Source: Halieaceae bacterium (GTDB taxonomy: Bacteria > Pseudomonadota > Gammaproteobacteria > Pseudomonadales > Halieaceae). From it: a DNA stretch of 7,868 nt. The notes under the pieces were generated by a model that worked only from the letters and a program-made list of their open reading frames with translations, was not told where the DNA came from and ran no database searches. Shown here in pieces: positions 1 through 5,864 of the stretch. The DNA is taken from NCBI GenBank assembly GCA_011524755.1, contig WTJR01000175.1, positions 1 through 7,868 on the forward strand, given 5' to 3'. A program made the translations under genes and the position numbers. The first letter of the stretch is position 1, and the number at the start of each line of letters is the position of its first letter.

Positions 1-363
1 ACCATTAATGAATTCGCTATTCGAAATGGTGGGGGTAGATTGACCTTGGGTGGTCTGTACAGCATGGACTCAGAGAACATCGATGCGGAGCTAGTTGTTA
101 CGTTGCCGCTGGTCGACAACATTCCATGGGTTGCAGCCTTGGCCGGTGGATTGCCTATTGCTGCGGGGGCCTACCTTGCAAGTAAGGTCTTTGAGGACCA
201 AATGAAGAGTCTGTCCAGTGGCGTGTACTCAGTGAGCGGGCCCGTGAGCTCGCCAGAGGTTAAATTTGTGCGCGTATTCGACGCCAAATTATCGTCGACT
301 AGAGACAATGGTGCAGCTGAAGATCAATCTTCAGCCGACGCTTCGGAGAGTGAGCGTAAATAA
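1..363 (+). CDS. yhdP: YhdP/AsmA-like envelope protein, C-terminal end (5' truncated)
   Basis: The frame is open from base 1, so this is the last 120 residues of a larger protein; the TTG at 40 is internal, not a start. The visible part has the C-terminal features of the very large YhdP (TIGR02099) proteins: a beta-rich stretch, then a segment reading LPLVDNIPWVAALAGGLPIA, a short hydrophobic patch, KVFEDQMKSLSSGVYSVSG, and a final strand with VKFVRVFD. Family members are inner-membrane anchored, span the periplasm and, in E. coli, help move phospholipid to the outer membrane. The final 25 or so residues are a polar, Ser/Glu/Asp-rich tail, probably disordered. The last 40 bases overlap the convergent darP coding region, so that tail is encoded opposite the DarP C-terminus. 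The family call is from motif memory rather than a search; the paralogue (YhdP versus another AsmA-like protein) is less certain. Confidence 0.8.
   Translation, partial: TINEFAIRNGGGRLTLGGLYSMDSENIDAELVVTLPLVDNIPWVAALAGGLPIAAGAYLASKVFEDQMKSLSSGVYSVSGPVSSPEVKFVRVFDAKLSSTRDNGAAEDQSSADASESERK
316..335. repeat. Perfect 9-bp inverted repeat at the yhdP/darP convergent ends
   Basis: The arms GCTGAAGAT (316-324) and ATCTTCAGC (327-335) are exact reverse complements separated by 2 bases, so either transcript can form a hairpin with an 8-bp stem and a 4-base loop. The darP stop codon (324-326, minus strand) sits at the centre. Neither side has a T-tract, so it is not a standard intrinsic terminator. 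It could stabilise mRNA 3' ends or pause polymerase at the convergent junction; this role is inferred. Confidence 0.6.
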
Positions 364-851
364 CGAAAGAGTTTTCTCGATGACGTGGGTGCCTGATCCC
401 GTTGTCGCTCCTCGTGCGCGCTGCGAGTGAGCTGTCTGATCAATTGCCGATCACCGTGAGGCCAAATGGCGAGAACCTCTGTCAGCGCCTCGTCGCCTCT
501 GGCGAGCAGCGCATCTCTGGCACCCTCGATTACTCGCTCTTGTGCCTTTGCCTTCCGCGATGTTTCGTGAAGGGCATCGAGCGCATCCGCAATCTGCTCA
601 GCATCCGCACTGCGCATAAGTTTGCCGATGAACTGCATTTGCCGGCGTCTACCGCTGCGGTGCGATATTCGTTGGGCCAATTGCACCGCTTCGATCAAGG
701 CCTCGTTATCAATATTGAGTTTTGCTAGTTGTGCCGCCGAGAGATCGACTAACTGTTCTCCCAGACTTTGAAGGGCGTGCATTTGACGCTTTCGAGCACT
801 TTTACTCTCGATCAAGCCGTCATCATCTTCCTCAAGGAAATCGTCAGACAT
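324..851 (-). CDS. darP: DarP (YjgA), 50S ribosomal subunit assembly factor
   Basis: A 175-residue protein, close to the E. coli length (about 183). DarP binds late pre-50S particles and promotes maturation around the peptidyl transferase centre. Family marks visible are the acidic N-terminus (residues 3-11, rich in Asp/Glu), KSARKRQMHALQ at 17-28 with the following GEQLVDLS, the arginine-rich RRRQMQFIGKLMR at 68-80, and the SSRKLFRYLR end at 157-166. It is mostly helical and strongly charged. The ATG lies only 6 nt after the mgtE stop with no good Shine-Dalgarno, so translation is probably coupled to mgtE. Its last 40 bases overlap yhdP on the other strand and include an extra tail (SEASAED) past the usual C-terminal helix. 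In pseudomonads darP sits near pmbA/tldD, which do not appear here. Confidence 0.93.
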   Translation of the reverse strand: MSDDFLEEDDDGLIESKSARKRQMHALQSLGEQLVDLSAAQLAKLNIDNEALIEAVQLAQRISHRSGRRRQMQFIGKLMRSADAEQIADALDALHETSRKAKAQERVIEGARDALLARGDEALTEVLAIWPHGDRQLIRQLTRSAHEERQRDQAPTSSRKLFRYLRSLSEASAED

Positions 852-857
852 CGCGAT

Positions 858-2207
858 TCAACCGTAGAAGTAGGCCGCTAGACCGAGGAAGGCAAAGAAT
901 CCAACAACATCAGTGATGGTAGTGAGGACCACACCGCCGGCGAGCGCAGGGTCTATATCCAACCGGTCCAAGAGCAGCGGTAGCGATGCGCCAGCGATAC
1001 CCGCAGTTATCAGATTAATGACGATTGCGAAGGCAATAATCATTCCGAGTCGTATGTCACTGAACCAATAGGAAGCGATGACGGCAATGACTGCTGCCCA
1101 CAATAGCCCATTGATGAGTGACACAAGAATTTCTCGTCGCACCAACCAAATTTCCGTTCGATCGTTAATCTGACCCATAGCCATCGCACGAATGAGGACC
1201 GTCAGGCTTTGTGTCCCTGCGATGCCGCCCATGGAAGCAACGATGGGCATCAACACAGCAAGCGCAACAACTTTCTCAATCGTGTCCTGGAAGAGCCCAA
1301 TGACGGATGCCGCGAGGATGGCTGTGGCCAGGTTAATCGCAAGCCAAATGGCACGCTGAGGTGCGGTGCTTAATACAGGCGTAAAAGCGTCGCCGTCACC
1401 GAGACCTGCCATCACTGCCAGGCTGTGGTCGGCTTGCTCACGAATCACGTCAACCACGTCATCAATGGTAATTCGACCAATCAATTTGCCATCGGGATCA
1501 ACCACGGGCGCGGAGATCCAGTCATTTCGTTCAAAACGACGTGCAACCTCGTCAGCGGAAGTCATGGCGTCAAGTGGTTCACGCTCGGTCTTCATCATCT
1601 CTCGCACGGAAGTGTGTGGATCCGAGACGAGGAGCGTCCTGACCGGCAACAGGCCAACGTACTTATCATCGCGGTTGACGACAATAAGGCTATCCGTGTT
1701 CTCAGGTAGTCGCGTATGACGTCTCAGGTAGCGAAGGACCACGTCCATTGTCAGATCAGCTCGGATCGTAAGCGTGTCGGTGCTCATCAATCCGCCCGCC
1801 ACGTCGTCGGGGTAGCTGAGTACCGTTTCAAAACGCTCCCGATCGTACTCTGTTAGCGAGTCAAGAATTCGGTCTGTATCAGCCTGAGGCAGCTCATGAA
1901 GAATGTCCGCAACATCATCGTCATCTAGCTGGACAATGAGTTCGGCAACTGCCTCGGGTTGCAGTTCAGCCAGGAAGTTATTTCGAATGTCATCGGGCAG
2001 TTCATTGAGGACGTCTGCTTCTTGTTCGTGATCGAGCAATACCCAAAGCTCATCTCGAGTCGTTGGAGGCGAGGAGCTGATAAGGTGAGCGATGTCACCG
2101 GGCGACATGTCTGCCAGCAGCGACGCGACATCCGAGGGAGTGCCCGAGCGCAACGCATCGGTGACGCGAGTCACTGCAATGCTTGCTTGTGCGCTCATAT
2201 CAACCAT
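858..2207 (-). CDS. mgtE: MgtE magnesium transporter/channel
   Basis: A 449-residue protein with full MgtE architecture: helical acidic N domain (about 15-130, with LDDDDVADILHEL near 94-105), tandem CBS domains (about 138-195 and 200-258), a connecting helix, and a five-helix membrane region (about 285-449). MgtE is a homodimeric, Mg2+-gated channel in the inner membrane; the N and CBS domains sense cytosolic Mg2+ and close the pore. The signature GGIAGTQS is at 327-334, after PIVASM, and the conserved pore-mouth aspartate appears as D433 in TTITDVVGF. The motif has Ile where many bacterial members have Asn (GGNxG); as I recall, the Ile form is common in proteobacterial MgtE. ATG at 2207 is preferred because GAGAGGGA lies 6 nt upstream; the internal ATG at codon 4 has none. 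It follows rapZ by 82 nt and precedes darP by 6 nt. Confidence 0.95.
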   Translation of the reverse strand: MVDMSAQASIAVTRVTDALRSGTPSDVASLLADMSPGDIAHLISSSPPTTRDELWVLLDHEQEADVLNELPDDIRNNFLAELQPEAVAELIVQLDDDDVADILHELPQADTDRILDSLTEYDRERFETVLSYPDDVAGGLMSTDTLTIRADLTMDVVLRYLRRHTRLPENTDSLIVVNRDDKYVGLLPVRTLLVSDPHTSVREMMKTEREPLDAMTSADEVARRFERNDWISAPVVDPDGKLIGRITIDDVVDVIREQADHSLAVMAGLGDGDAFTPVLSTAPQRAIWLAINLATAILAASVIGLFQDTIEKVVALAVLMPIVASMGGIAGTQSLTVLIRAMAMGQINDRTEIWLVRREILVSLINGLLWAAVIAVIASYWFSDIRLGMIIAFAIVINLITAGIAGASLPLLLDRLDIDPALAGGVVLTTITDVVGFFAFLGLAAYFYG

Positions 2208-2213
2208 CGTGTG

Positions 2214-2221
2214 TCCCTCTC
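2214..2221 (-). promoter_or_regulatory. Ribosome binding site of mgtE
   Basis: The minus strand reads GAGAGGGA followed by 6 nt (CACACG) and ATG. This purine tract fixes the mgtE start at 2207 rather than the in-frame ATG three codons later. Confidence 0.65.
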
Positions 2222-2222
2222 A

Positions 2223-2289
2223 ATCGCGCGTGAAGGGTAACACCGCTTGCCCGTTTTCACCCTACGAACAAATACCACCAGAAAGCGAT
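2223..2289 (-). promoter_or_regulatory. Possible structured leader upstream of mgtE
   Basis: In the rapZ-mgtE spacer, ATCGC/GCGAT words (2223-2227 with 2285-2289) could close a domain containing an AGGGT/ACCCT helix (2234-2238 with 2259-2263). An alternative GTGAA/TTCAC pairing (2230-2234 with 2256-2260) competes with the inner helix. The spacer is too short for a classical M-box Mg2+ riboswitch and I recognise no known riboswitch. The helices are short and may be chance; no convincing promoter is visible. Confidence 0.2.
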
Positions 2290-3150
2290 CTATGATCGCG
2301 GCATATCTCGGTGCAGTATTGTCACGCTTGAGAACTGCTCGGCGAGTGCCTTTCCGACACGCTCTGTCATATACACCGAGCGATGTTTGCCGCCTGTGCA
2401 GCCTATGGCAATGCTTAGGTAGGCTCGCTGACTCGCCTTGTACATGGGCACCCAGCGAATCAGCATCTCGATAAGGTCTTTTGCAACCTCGTGTGTTTGA
2501 TCGTGGCTCTCGAGAAACTCGATTACGCCTGGTGCTTGTCCTGTAGAGGCCCGTAACTCGGGCTCCCAATGTGGGTTGGCCAGCATGCGCATATCCAGGA
2601 CGATATCGGCATCAACGGGCGCACCTTTTTTGAATCCAAAGGACTGAACCTGAATTGACAGCGTGTTGGTGTCAGCCGCATCAACGCGCTGGGTCACAAG
2701 TTCTCGTTGTTGGTAGGGCGACATCTCGCTGGTATCAATAATGAGATCAGCGGCGGATGCTAGAGGTTCTAAAAGCTCCCTCTCGGCCGCAATGGCCTCG
2801 CTCAGCGAACGACCATCTTTACTAAGGGGATGTTTCCGTCGGGTCTCGTTGAAGCGTTTGCTCAGTGCCTGCGAAGTCGCATCAAAGAAAATGAGTTGCA
2901 GTTCCAAGCCCTCGCGAAGTGTTTTCAGATAGTCCCTGAAATCGGTAACCCCAGCGTACTCGGTCCTGATATCGATGCAGATTGCTAAACCCTTGTGGGT
3001 GGCTGACGACTGTTGCGAGAAATGCTCAATAAGAAAGCTAACGAGTGCGATGGGGAGGTTATCTACGCAGTAATAGCCCAGGTCTTCCAGCTGGTTAAGG
3101 GCTGAACTTTTACCCGATCCGGAGGTGCCACTGACAATGAGAATTCGCAT
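2290..3150 (-). CDS. rapZ: RapZ, RNase adapter and glucosamine-6-phosphate sensor
   Basis: A 286-residue protein (E. coli 284). RapZ binds glucosamine-6-phosphate and, in enterobacteria, delivers the small RNA GlmZ to RNase E, which sets GlmS levels and so amino-sugar supply for peptidoglycan and LPS. The N-terminal kinase-like domain has Walker A GTSGSGKS (8-15), LEDLGYYCVDNLP (21-33) and FNETRRKHPL (100-109). The C-terminal domain has VQSFGFKKGAPVDAD (168-182), NPHWEPELR (192-200) and the diagnostic IGCTGGKHRSVY (249-260). The frame is open 104 codons further upstream, through the terminator into hpf; ATG at 3150 is chosen because homology starts at MRILIVSG and AAGAGAG lies 7 nt upstream. 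The last residues, HRDMPRS, lack the lysine/arginine cluster that ends E. coli RapZ. ptsN and ptsO, its usual flanking genes, are missing. Confidence 0.96.
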   Translation of the reverse strand: MRILIVSGTSGSGKSSALNQLEDLGYYCVDNLPIALVSFLIEHFSQQSSATHKGLAICIDIRTEYAGVTDFRDYLKTLREGLELQLIFFDATSQALSKRFNETRRKHPLSKDGRSLSEAIAAERELLEPLASAADLIIDTSEMSPYQQRELVTQRVDAADTNTLSIQVQSFGFKKGAPVDADIVLDMRMLANPHWEPELRASTGQAPGVIEFLESHDQTHEVAKDLIEMLIRWVPMYKASQRAYLSIAIGCTGGKHRSVYMTERVGKALAEQFSSVTILHRDMPRS

Positions 3151-3215
3151 GGTCTTGCTCTCTTGCTCACACTGACCCGGCGGTAGGCGAGCACTGCATG
3201 TTAAAGCCTGCCCAA

Positions 3216-3242
3216 TTAAAAAGGCCGGCAAAAGCCGACCTT
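3216..3242 (-). terminator. Intrinsic terminator between hpf and rapZ
   Basis: On the minus strand AAGGTCGGC, loop TTTT and GCCGGCCTT form a 9-bp stem with one G-U wobble, running directly into a T-rich stretch (TTTTTAATT, overlapping the stem end). It begins about 47 nt after the hpf stop and ends about 65 nt before the rapZ ATG. It should end or attenuate transcripts from kdsD to hpf, so rapZ-mgtE-darP needs read-through or its own promoter. The plus strand lacks a T-tract after the stem, so it looks one-directional. Confidence 0.82.
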
Positions 3243-3289
3243 CGAAGTATATACCGACCAAGCAAACATCGCTTGATCCGTTGCGTGTT

Positions 3290-3577
3290 TTAGTGAGTTC
3301 GTTGTTTACGTTTGTGATCCGTGACTTGCCGGTCGAGTTTATCAATGACCGAGTCGATAGCCGGATACATGTCAGATAATGTCTCGGAGGCGAAGAAGTC
3401 GGCTCCGGCGAGGTGAAGATTTGCTTCCGCTTTGTGCTTAGCTCGCTCCACAACCAAAACAAATTCTATGTGATCGATCGTGTCGCAGTGCCGCTGCACT
3501 CGTCTTAGTTTTTTGGAGATGTGCTCCCTTAGTCCGTCGGTTACTTCTACGTGATGTCCACTGATGGTCAATCGCAT
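3290..3577 (-). CDS. hpf: Short-form ribosome hibernation promoting factor HPF
   Basis: The 95 residues match E. coli HPF in length. The protein sits in the 30S decoding region in stationary phase and, with RMF where present, promotes inactive 100S ribosome dimers. Family marks are the opening MRLTISGHHVEVTDGLRE, the basic helix KKLRRVQRH (22-30), the HLAGADFFA strand and the conserved DMYPAIDSVIDKLDRQ (69-84), followed by a basic tail HKRKQR. There is no C-terminal extension, so it is short HPF rather than the long self-dimerising form. It starts 26 nt after rpoN with a strong AGGAGA ribosome binding site, consistent with co-transcription with rpoN and high translation. An intrinsic terminator follows it. 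Confidence 0.95.
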   Translation of the reverse strand: MRLTISGHHVEVTDGLREHISKKLRRVQRHCDTIDHIEFVLVVERAKHKAEANLHLAGADFFASETLSDMYPAIDSVIDKLDRQVTDHKRKQRTH

Positions 3578-3584
3578 GGCCTAA

Positions 3585-3590
3585 TCTCCT
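3585..3590 (-). promoter_or_regulatory. Strong ribosome binding site of hpf
   Basis: The minus strand has AGGAGA 7 nt before the hpf ATG. It is the best Shine-Dalgarno in the window, fitting a protein needed in ribosome-scale amounts. Confidence 0.75.
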
Positions 3591-3603
3591 GTCGTTTCAA
3601 TAA

Positions 3604-5031
3604 TCAAATAAACCGCTTTCTCTCGTTAGATGGTCCTATGTTCATTTGCTCTCGGTACTTCGCAACTGTACGTCGAGCGACTACAACGCCTTCGTCTGCC
3701 AACAGAGTGCAGAGTTTTGCGTCGCTCCAGGGTTTTTGAGGGTTTTCCGCAGCCACGATGCGCTTGATTAGCGCCTTGATGGCTGTTGATGAGCACTCAC
3801 CTCCCTCAGTGGTGGCCACGTGACTCGAGAAGAAATATTTCAACTCGTAGATGCCGCGTGGCGTGTGCATGTACTTCCGTGTGGTTGCCCGGGAAACGGT
3901 GGACTCGTGGAGGTCCACCTCTCCCGCAATGTCGGCCAGAATAAGTGGGCGCATGGCCTCTTCACCGTGATCCAAAAAAGCCCGTTGATGCTGGACAATG
4001 GACGAAGCCACTTTGAGTAGCGTCTCGTTGCGACTCATCAGGCTCTTAATGAACCACTTCGCTTCTTGCATACTGGTTCTTGCATAGTCTCTGTCAGCCG
4101 ACGAGCCGGCACTGAGTAGATCCGCGTAGTGATCGTTAATACGTAATTTGGGTGCAATATCGGGGTTGAGCTCGACGCGCCACTTTCCTTCCGCGCGTTT
4201 TACAAAAACGTCAGGAACGATGTACTCCGTAGCCTCAGTGGCAACCGTTGATCCGGGCGTTGGGTTGAGCGTTCGAATCAGTGTAAGGGCACCTAGAATA
4301 TCCTCGGGCCTGGTTCGCATCCGGCGCGCAAGATTTTTTGGATCAGCCACCGGAATTTGCTCTATGTGTCGACTCACCAGTAAGCCGGCTGTATCACGGT
4401 GTGGTGTGTCGACAGACATCTGTCGGAGTTGAATCAATAAGCATTCTCTCAGGTCTGTGGCGAAGACCCCGGTGGGCTCGAAGTGTTGCAGCCGGTGCAA
4501 GACCGCCATGACCTCATCCATTTCAACGTCATCAAGCGCCAATCCAGCATGGATTTGTTCCGGGGTCTGGGTCAGTCTGCCTTCACTGTCGACCGCGTCG
4601 ATGAATGCCAGGGCAATGGCGTGGTCAGTCTCGGAAAAGCGAGTCAGATTCAGCTGCCACAACAGGTGCGATTGGAGTGTCTCGGGTAATGAATCACGCT
4701 CTGCAAAAGCCAGATCATCGGATCCAGCACTCATCCCTGAAGAGGGGGGTGCGGCAGAAGGCATGACGTCTTCCCATGCGGCATCTACTTGGAGTTCTGT
4801 CCCTGGAATGGCGTCGCTGACGCTATCTGAGAAGTCGACGCTCTCGCGTATATCGTCATCGACAGGTTCGGCAATCAGCTCCTCTTCGTCTAGAAGTGGA
4901 TTGCTCTCGAGTGTTTCTGAAATGGTCTGCTGAAGATCTAGGGTACTGAGTTGCAGGAGCTTAATAGCCTGCTGAAGCTGAGGTGTCAGCGTGAGTTGTT
5001 GGCCAAGCTTTAACTGCAGCGCTTGCTTCAT
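3604..5031 (-). CDS. rpoN: RNA polymerase sigma-54 factor RpoN
   Basis: A 475-residue protein (E. coli 477). Sigma-54 directs RNA polymerase to -24/-12 promoters that fire only with ATP-driven enhancer-binding activators. Region I is the Gln/Leu-rich start (1-48, LKLGQQLTLTPQLQQAIKLL). Region II is an acidic linker with Ser/Pro (about 49-112). The core-binding domain covers about 115-300 with FEPTGVFATDLRECLLIQL. The DNA-binding part has the helix-turn-helix around 366-385 (DLHESTVSRATT), PRGIYELKYFFSS at 391-403, and a perfect RpoN box ARRTVAKYRE at 452-461. No domain is missing. The gene starts 103 nt after lptB, unlike the tight packing upstream, leaving room for its own promoter. The ribosome binding site is weak (AGAG about 5 nt before ATG). 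Confidence 0.97.
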   Translation of the reverse strand: MKQALQLKLGQQLTLTPQLQQAIKLLQLSTLDLQQTISETLESNPLLDEEELIAEPVDDDIRESVDFSDSVSDAIPGTELQVDAAWEDVMPSAAPPSSGMSAGSDDLAFAERDSLPETLQSHLLWQLNLTRFSETDHAIALAFIDAVDSEGRLTQTPEQIHAGLALDDVEMDEVMAVLHRLQHFEPTGVFATDLRECLLIQLRQMSVDTPHRDTAGLLVSRHIEQIPVADPKNLARRMRTRPEDILGALTLIRTLNPTPGSTVATEATEYIVPDVFVKRAEGKWRVELNPDIAPKLRINDHYADLLSAGSSADRDYARTSMQEAKWFIKSLMSRNETLLKVASSIVQHQRAFLDHGEEAMRPLILADIAGEVDLHESTVSRATTRKYMHTPRGIYELKYFFSSHVATTEGGECSSTAIKALIKRIVAAENPQKPWSDAKLCTLLADEGVVVARRTVAKYREQMNIGPSNERKRFI

Positions 5032-5060
5032 AGATCTCTAAAAGCCGCTATTGGAGAATC

Positions 5061-5090
5061 AGTTTAGCGCTTTCAAATCGGGGAAGGCAA
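5061..5090 (-). promoter_or_regulatory. Candidate sigma-70 promoter for rpoN
   Basis: On the minus strand TTGCCT (5085-5090) and TAAACT (5061-5066) are 18 bp apart; each matches 4 of 6 consensus bases. Transcription would start about 20-25 nt before the rpoN ATG. The match is moderate and the pairing is inference. Confidence 0.3.
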
Positions 5091-5095
5091 TCGAG

Positions 5096-5120
5096 TTGGC
5101 AAAGGTTTTGCATGTGCCAA
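5096..5120. repeat. Inverted repeat in the lptB-rpoN spacer
   Basis: TTGGCA (5096-5101) and TGCCAA (5115-5120) are exact 6-bp arms around 13 bp; a second, nested symmetry GCAAA/TTTGC occupies 5099-5111. No T-tract follows on either strand, so an intrinsic terminator is unlikely. A protein-binding site or mRNA hairpin after lptB is possible. Confidence 0.45.
5097..5112 (+). promoter_or_regulatory. Sigma-54 (-24/-12) promoter-like sequence
   Basis: TGGCAAAGGTTTTGCA fits the sigma-54 consensus TGGCAC-N5-TTGCA with one -24-box mismatch (A for C), and with the invariant GG and GC exactly 10 bp apart. It points away from rpoN, so a transcript would run antisense into lptB. It lies 6 bp upstream of the candidate rpoN -35. 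Function is unproven; a chance match is quite possible. Confidence 0.3.
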
Positions 5121-5134
5121 TTCCGGCAGGGGTG

Positions 5135-5863
5135 CTAGAGGCGGAAATCCTGACCAAGATAGACTTTCCGAACCTTGGCGTTATCAAGAATGCTCTGGGC
5201 ATCGCCGTCAGCGATAACCTTGCCCTCACTAACAATGTAGGCGCGCTCGCAGATGTCGAGCGTTTCCCGGACGTTGTGATCGGTGATCAACACACCGATG
5301 CCGCGCTCTTTGAGGTGCGTAATGATCGCCTTGATATCCGATATGGAGATAGGATCAACCCCGGCAAATGGCTCATCGAGTAAAATCACGCGGGGCTCAG
5401 TTGCTAAGGCACGCGCAATCTCAACCCGTCGTCGCTCGCCACCTGACAAGCTTTGCCCAAGCGAGTCCTTGATATGTGTGATGTGAAACTCGTGAAGTAA
5501 CTCGTCACATTGGGTTTGTTGTTCTTCCTGAGACAAATCATCCCGTGTTTCTAAAATCGCCATGATGTTGTCTTCGACCGTCATCCTTCTGAAGATGGAT
5601 GCCTCTTGTGGGAGGTAGCCCAATCCGCGCCGCGCGCGTAAATGGATAGGTAGGTCGGTGACGTCTTCTCCGGACAAGGTGATGGCACCCTCGTCACTTG
5701 TTACCAGTCCAACCATCAAGTAGAAACATGTGGTTTTGCCGGCACCGTTCGGCCCAAGTAATCCAACGATCTCGCCAGCATTCACTGACATCGACATGCC
5801 ATCCACAACGCGACGGCCCTTGTACGCCTTTGCTAAACCTGTGGCGGAGAGCACCTCAGTCAT
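5135..5863 (-). CDS. lptB: LptB, ATPase of the LPS export ABC transporter
   Basis: A 242-residue cytoplasmic ABC ATPase (E. coli 241). A LptB dimer powers LptF/LptG extraction of LPS from the inner membrane and pushes it onto the LptC-LptA bridge. All catalytic motifs are intact: Walker A GPNGAGKTT (37-45), Q-loop Q86 in YLPQEASIFRRMTV, signature LSGGERRRVEIAR (139-151), Walker B VILLDEP (159-165) with catalytic E164, D-loop AGVD, and H-loop H196 in TDHNVRET. The aromatic FRRMTVEDN stretch after the Q-loop and the C-terminal VRKVYLGQDFRL are characteristic of LptB rather than amino-acid transporter ATPases. ATG lies 1 nt after the lptA stop with no clear Shine-Dalgarno, so translation is probably coupled. 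lptF and lptG are not in the window; in this class they usually lie elsewhere. Confidence 0.97.
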   Translation of the reverse strand: MTEVLSATGLAKAYKGRRVVDGMSMSVNAGEIVGLLGPNGAGKTTCFYLMVGLVTSDEGAITLSGEDVTDLPIHLRARRGLGYLPQEASIFRRMTVEDNIMAILETRDDLSQEEQQTQCDELLHEFHITHIKDSLGQSLSGGERRRVEIARALATEPRVILLDEPFAGVDPISISDIKAIITHLKERGIGVLITDHNVRETLDICERAYIVSEGKVIADGDAQSILDNAKVRKVYLGQDFRL

Positions 5864-5864
5864 C

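Noticed and set aside
1190..1230. MgtE signature GGIAGTQS lacking the Asn of GGNxG as a sign of lost function
   Set aside because: The Ile form is, to my recollection, common among proteobacterial MgtE proteins, and the pore-mouth Asp, CBS domains and five membrane helices are all intact.
2208..2289. An M-box Mg2+ riboswitch before mgtE
   Set aside because: The spacer is 82 nt, about half the size of an M-box, and I see none of its conserved loops.
3243..3260. TATATACT as a -10 box for a promoter before rapZ
   Set aside because: No acceptable -35 lies 16-18 bp upstream, and the start point would fall inside the terminator stem, so the transcript would end at once.
3151..3462. An N-terminally extended RapZ starting inside hpf
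   Set aside because: The frame is open, but the extra 104 residues read hpf out of frame and then cross the terminator. RapZ homology begins at MRILIVSG (3150) with a purine-rich site just upstream.
4457..4933. A 158-codon plus-strand open frame opposite rpoN
   Set aside because: It is a Ser-rich reading of the antisense strand of the well-conserved RpoN region I/II coding sequence, with no recognisable domain and no ribosome binding site that I could see. The same applies to plus-strand frames at 402-728, 1366-1719, 4148-4432 and 5051-5383.
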